This document shows positions 60,778 to 64,000 of a stretch of 64,000 nucleotides of DNA, piece after piece (the first letter of the stretch is position 1; each line of letters opens with the position of its first letter). Below the pieces are notes generated by a model that was not told the DNA's origin, made no database searches, and saw only the letters and a list, made by a program, of their open reading frames with translations. The stretch is from Casp-actino8 sp964513215 (GTDB lineage: Bacteria > Actinomycetota > Acidimicrobiia > Acidimicrobiales > Ilumatobacteraceae). The stretch covers positions 1-64,000 of the forward strand of contig CAZELU010000001.1 of NCBI GenBank assembly GCA_964513215.1, read 5' to 3'. A program made the position numbers and the translations under genes.

Positions 60778-61983
60778 TCAGCCGAGTTTCGTGAGCCCGC
60801 GTTTGAGGTTGCGGATACCTTGCGCGATGCGCTGTTCGTTCTCGATGAGTGCGAAGCGCACGAAGCCTTCGCCCCCGGGTCCGAAGCCGACACCAGGTGA
60901 CAGTGCCACCTCGCATTCGCGAACCATCAACGAGCAGAACTCGACCGACGTCAAGTCGGCGTACGGCTCGGGAATCGGAGCCCACACGAACATCGATCCC
61001 TTCGGCGCGGGAATGTCCCAGCCGATCCGTCCGAGACCGTCGATCAATGCGTCACGACGGCTCTGGTAGATGGAACAGACCTCTTCGGGGTAGTCGCCAG
61101 CCTCGTTCATGGTCACGGTGGCGGCGATCTGAATGGGCTGGAAGGTTCCGTAGTCGAGGTAACTCTTCAACTTCACCAACGCCTGGACGACGTCGCGGTT
61201 GCCGAGCAAGAACGCCACACGCCAGCCCGCCATCGAGAAGCTCTTGGTCATGGAATACAGCTCGACCGCGCATTCCTTGGCCCCTTCGGCCTGCAGGATC
61301 GACGGTGGCTGATAACCGTTGAATCCGACATCGGCATAGGCGAAGTCGTGCACCACGATCATGTTGCGCTCACGGCAGAAGTCGACGACGCGCTGCATGA
61401 ACGGCAGGTCGACGCACGAACCCGTGGGGTTGTGCGGGAACGAGATGACGAGCACACGAGGCTTGGGCCAACCCACGTCATAGGCGGTGGTGAGACTGTC
61501 GAAGAAGTCACCTTCGAAGTCGGTCTGCACACGCGGGTCGGACAAACTGCGCATGGGCACCTGGCGCAGGTCGGCGCCAGCGAACAGCGGGCCGTAGATG
61601 TGGATCGGATAACTGGGGCTCGGAACGATGGCGGCGTCACCACGATCGAGCAGCACCCACATCAGATGGCTGAAGCCTTCCTTCGATCCGATGGTGTTGG
61701 TGATCTCGGTCTCGACGTCGAGATCGACGTTCCACTTGCGCTTGTACAGATCGGCGATGGCCTCGCGGAGCTTGGGAAGTCCGCGTGACATCGAGTAGCG
61801 ATGATTTCGGGCGATCTTGGCCGCTTCGGCCAGCTTCTCGACGGCGATCGACGGGGACGGGATGTCGGGATTGCCGAATCCGAGGTCGACGACGTCGACA
61901 CCGTTGCGCCGTGCCTCGATCTTCAGCGAATTGATGATCGTGAAGACGTACGGAGGCAGATTGCTGATACGGCGGAACTCCAT
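60778..61983 (-). CDS. AlaC-like class I aminotransferase
   Basis: PLP enzyme of 401 residues, closest in pattern to glutamate-pyruvate (alanine) transaminases. It has NPDIPSP near the start, VISFPHNPTGSCVD (substrate and PLP binding), DFAYADVGFNGY, the PLP lysine in SMTKSFSMAGWRVAFLLGN and FVRFALIENEQRI at the end. Alanine or methionine as substrate cannot be decided. A TAGGGT box (61991-61996), which includes the ROK stop codon, lies 7 bases before the ATG. Confidence 0.9.
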   Translation of the reverse strand: MEFRRISNLPPYVFTIINSLKIEARRNGVDVVDLGFGNPDIPSPSIAVEKLAEAAKIARNHRYSMSRGLPKLREAIADLYKRKWNVDLDVETEITNTIGSKEGFSHLMWVLLDRGDAAIVPSPSYPIHIYGPLFAGADLRQVPMRSLSDPRVQTDFEGDFFDSLTTAYDVGWPKPRVLVISFPHNPTGSCVDLPFMQRVVDFCRERNMIVVHDFAYADVGFNGYQPPSILQAEGAKECAVELYSMTKSFSMAGWRVAFLLGNRDVVQALVKLKSYLDYGTFQPIQIAATVTMNEAGDYPEEVCSIYQSRRDALIDGLGRIGWDIPAPKGSMFVWAPIPEPYADLTSVEFCSLMVRECEVALSPGVGFGPGGEGFVRFALIENEQRIAQGIRNLKRGLTKLG

Positions 61984-61993
61984 GGGTTCGACC

Positions 61994-62920
61994 CTAGTGG
62001 CCGGTGCCGTCGGAGAGCGGTTCGTTTGCCACCTCGGCCAGGAGAGCCGCGCCGATCGCCCCAGCCAACGGACCGTGACGGGCGACGTCGATACGCGGAT
62101 GCGGACGAAGTCGCGGGGAGTAGAGAAGTTCCGCGAACCAACGGCGAACCGGGCCGATCACAGCATCACCCGATGCCGCCAATCCGCCACCGATCACGAT
62201 CACTTCCGGATCGAGCGCATTGGTGAGATTCGCCAAGCCCAACGCGACCCACTTCCCGAACTCGTCGAGCACGTCACGGGCCGCGTCGTCTCCCCCGGTG
62301 GCCGCCGCCATCACGTCTTCACCCCGCACGTCGGCATCACCCGCGAACAATCCGGCTCGCTGCGCGAGGAAGACGAGACCGGTTCCGGAAGCGAAGCGCT
62401 CCCAGCATCCGTGCTGACCGCACGGACAACGCGGCCCACTCGGATCGACGATCATGTGGCCGATCTCACCCGCGAACCCGTTGGCTCCGCGAACGACGCG
62501 ACCCTCGCTCACGAGACCGCCACCGATCCCGGTGCCGAGGGTCACCACCACGGCGTGGCGTGCACCGGTGGCCACTCCGGCCCGCCACTCGGCGATGGCC
62601 GCGCACGTCGCGTCGTTCTCCACGTGAACGAGTCGACCGATTCGATCGGAGAGACGACGACCCACCGGGAAGTCGATGGCCGACGAGAGATTCGGCGACG
62701 CACGGATCACACCGTCGCGAGTGATGAGACCCGGGACACCGAGCCCGATGGAATCGCACGGGCCCACTCGTTCGACGAGATCGGCGAGTCCGTCGATGAG
62801 CGAATCGGTGCCGTGTGGCGTCGCGATGCGGTGTTCGGCCACCACGCGCAGATCGTCATCGATCACCACAGCCACGCACTTGGTTCCGCCGACGTCGATG
62901 CCGGCGCGGCGGCCGCTCAC
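61994..62920 (-). CDS. ROK-family glucokinase-like kinase (second copy)
   Basis: A 308-residue sugar kinase. GIDVGGTKCVAVVI is the phosphate loop, VENDATCAAIAEWRAG holds the catalytic Asp, TLGTGIGGGLVSEG is the second phosphate loop, and GHMIVDPSGPRCPCGQHGCWERFASG is the zinc site. No DNA-binding domain. It is closer to the usual bacterial glucokinase layout than the copy at 50253. The GTG start overlaps the SRPBCC stop as GTGA. Confidence 0.94.
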   Translation of the reverse strand: MSGRRAGIDVGGTKCVAVVIDDDLRVVAEHRIATPHGTDSLIDGLADLVERVGPCDSIGLGVPGLITRDGVIRASPNLSSAIDFPVGRRLSDRIGRLVHVENDATCAAIAEWRAGVATGARHAVVVTLGTGIGGGLVSEGRVVRGANGFAGEIGHMIVDPSGPRCPCGQHGCWERFASGTGLVFLAQRAGLFAGDADVRGEDVMAAATGGDDAARDVLDEFGKWVALGLANLTNALDPEVIVIGGGLAASGDAVIGPVRRWFAELLYSPRLRPHPRIDVARHGPLAGAIGAALLAEVANEPLSDGTGH

Positions 62921-63351
62921 GACTCGGCGCGGACCTTGAGTTCCTTGACCGTGTTGAGGATGCGCACCTCGGCGCGGCGCTTCACGAAGCCGGGCAGCGG
63001 GACGATCAGATCGATCGAGAGGTTGTAGGTGAGGACGACCCCACCCGACTCACTCGGAGCGAACATGTACGCGCCGTCGACCGCACGCATGATGTCGCCC
63101 TTGGCCATCCGCCAGGCCAAGCGGTGCGGAGCAGCCGAGTAGTCGTACACCAACGAGTAGTGCGTGCTGCGTCCGAGTGCGGACGTGCGGAACTCGACTT
63201 CGGTCGCGCGCCCTTGATCGTCGCGACTCTGCACCACCGCCGACTTCACGTCGGTGGCCCATTCGGGATACCGCTCGAAATCGGTGGCGATTTGCCAACA
63301 GCGTTCGAGCGGGGCGGCGATCGAAATGGTGAGGGACGCCGTATCGGCCAT
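62917..63351 (-). CDS. SRPBCC (START-like) protein
   Basis: A 144-residue single-domain protein of the polyketide-cyclase/START-like fold: SLTISIAAPLERCWQIATDFERYPEW at the N-terminus is the usual first strand and helices, and the C-terminal helix is PLPGFVKRRAEVRILNTVKELK. It probably binds a hydrophobic ligand; no catalytic residues can be assigned. TAGAAC, overlapping the stop of the gene ahead, lies 6 bases before the ATG. Confidence 0.88.
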   Translation of the reverse strand: MADTASLTISIAAPLERCWQIATDFERYPEWATDVKSAVVQSRDDQGRATEVEFRTSALGRSTHYSLVYDYSAAPHRLAWRMAKGDIMRAVDGAYMFAPSESGGVVLTYNLSIDLIVPLPGFVKRRAEVRILNTVKELKVRAES

Positions 63352-63360
63352 GTCTCTGTT

Positions 63361-63828
63361 CTAGCCGATCGACGTACGGCGGGGCTGAAAACCCCCGTGG
63401 GCCGCCGCCCACAACCCGTTCAATCCGAGGCCGAGCACCGGTACCAGAACGCCGAACGCCAGCGTCGATCCCGCGGTCGATCCACCGTCGGCCGCGGGTG
63501 TACTCGGCCGGGCAATGGCGGTGGCGACCGAGACCACCGTTTGCGCCGTGAGGCACGACAACATGACGGTCTTCACGCGCTTGGGGATGGCCGGACCCAT
63601 CAAGAAGTAGAGCTCGGCCACCGCCATCTCGTCGCTTCGACTGCGCTGCACGGCGTTCCAGTATCCCCAGAGAAACGCGACGACTCCCCCGGCGAACAAG
63701 GCCAGCGCCACGACGACACCCTGTGTCTTCACCCAACCGTCGAACACGATCGCGGCCGCCGTGCTCGACGCCACGAAGAACGCCGTGGCCGCGACATTGG
63801 CGCGCAGGATCCAGTCACCGGGTTTCAC
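63361..63828 (-). CDS. Membrane protein of unknown function
   Basis: A 155-residue protein with about four transmembrane helices (near 9-29, 36-56, 88-106, 122-140) and a positively charged end. The GTG at 63828 overlaps the glycosyltransferase stop as GTGA and gives MKPGDWILRANV; another GTG 6 bases upstream would add two residues. No family recognised; it may assist the adjacent glycosyltransferase. Confidence 0.75.
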   Translation of the reverse strand: MKPGDWILRANVAATAFFVASSTAAAIVFDGWVKTQGVVVALALFAGGVVAFLWGYWNAVQRSRSDEMAVAELYFLMGPAIPKRVKTVMLSCLTAQTVVSVATAIARPSTPAADGGSTAGSTLAFGVLVPVLGLGLNGLWAAAHGGFQPRRTSIG

Positions 63829-64000
63829 GACCACACTCCGAGCGACTCGCCGAGGCGCCGGGTCAACACGTCGTACGAGAATTCACGCTCGGCCCTCTGA
63901 CGCGAGGCGATACTCATTCGTTCGCGGAGACCGGCATCGTCGAGGAGTTGACGCAGGCGGACGACCACGGCTTCGACATCGGTGGGTGGGTCGATCACGA
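63825..64000 (-). CDS. Glycosyltransferase, GT4-like, C-terminal fragment
   Basis: The last 57 residues of a gene that runs off the window. VIDPPTDVEAVVVRLRQLLDD followed by GLRERMSIASRQRAEREFSYD is the normal end of GT-B family 4 glycosyltransferases, where the donor-site helix is followed by a closing helix. The frame is open to the window edge and stops with TGA at 63825-63827. The substrate cannot be told from this part. Confidence 0.8.
   Translation of the reverse strand, partial: VIDPPTDVEAVVVRLRQLLDDAGLRERMSIASRQRAEREFSYDVLTRRLGESLGVWS

Overview
The window is a compact, high-GC stretch of an actinobacterial chromosome. Cues for the phylum are an actinobacterial-type integration host factor (mihF), an MtrA-MtrB-lipoprotein operon, a divisome with SepF and no FtsA, a DUF3040 membrane protein, a DUF1844 gene divergent from infC, and many GTG starts. 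The absence of divIVA at its usual place and the operon order suggest a deep branch such as Acidimicrobiia rather than Mycobacteriales or Streptomyces; this assignment is an inference. Almost everything is housekeeping: I see no prophage, insertion sequence, CRISPR array, toxin-antitoxin pair, rRNA or tRNA. Two runs of exactly 100 N (8079-8178 and 25992-26091) are assembly gaps that break rsmB and a DksA-like gene.

Layout. 2-5343 (minus): infC-rpmI-rplT-rRNA methyltransferase-pheS-pheT, headed by a structured leader and a non-AUG start. 5523-5852 (plus): DUF1844 gene. 5849-9624 (minus): def-fmt-rsmB-mogA-hisG-cold-shock-like gene. 9646-10239 (plus): RsmC-like methyltransferase. 10236-23825 (minus): pyrR-pyrB-pyrC-carA-carB-pyrD, then mihF-gmk-rpoZ-coaBC-metK-priA. 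23896-45912 (minus): the division and cell-wall (dcw) cluster read from mraZ, namely mraZ-rsmH-ftsL-ftsI-murE-mraY-murD-ftsW-murG-murC-murB-ftsQ-ftsZ, then pgeF-yggS-sepF-yggT-ileS-dksA-like-lspA-rluD. murF is missing between murE and mraY. 46092-47624 (plus): secreted four-repeat peptidoglycan-binding M23 hydrolase. 47599-53445 (minus): a polyprenol-phosphate mannosyltransferase and dinB, then DUF3040, a ROK kinase, an acyl-CoA dehydrogenase, a small unknown protein, an HNH nuclease and a lipoate-ligase-like protein. 53468-57264 (plus): membrane protein, inositol-monophosphatase family protein, response regulator, sensor kinase, lipoprotein. 57255-58289 (minus): phosphofructokinase. 58321-60143 (plus): membrane protein and glycerol kinase. 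60150-64000 (minus): glycosyltransferase (cut by the window end), membrane protein, SRPBCC protein, ROK kinase, aminotransferase, ACT-domain protein.

Genes are packed very tightly: ATGA or GTGA stop/start overlaps join most operon neighbours, and four convergent pairs overlap at their stop codons. No gene-free stretch exceeds about 180 bases, apart from what the N runs hide. Heads of transcription units often carry a TANNNT box 6-10 bases before the start codon and no Shine-Dalgarno sequence, which suggests widespread leaderless mRNAs. Genes with recognisable post-transcriptional control (pyrR, infC, mraZ) instead have leaders. The best regulatory signals are a PyrR-binding RNA hairpin beside the pyrR Shine-Dalgarno, MraZ boxes upstream of mraZ, a strong hairpin leader before infC, and a back-to-back promoter whose two -10 boxes share one TA.
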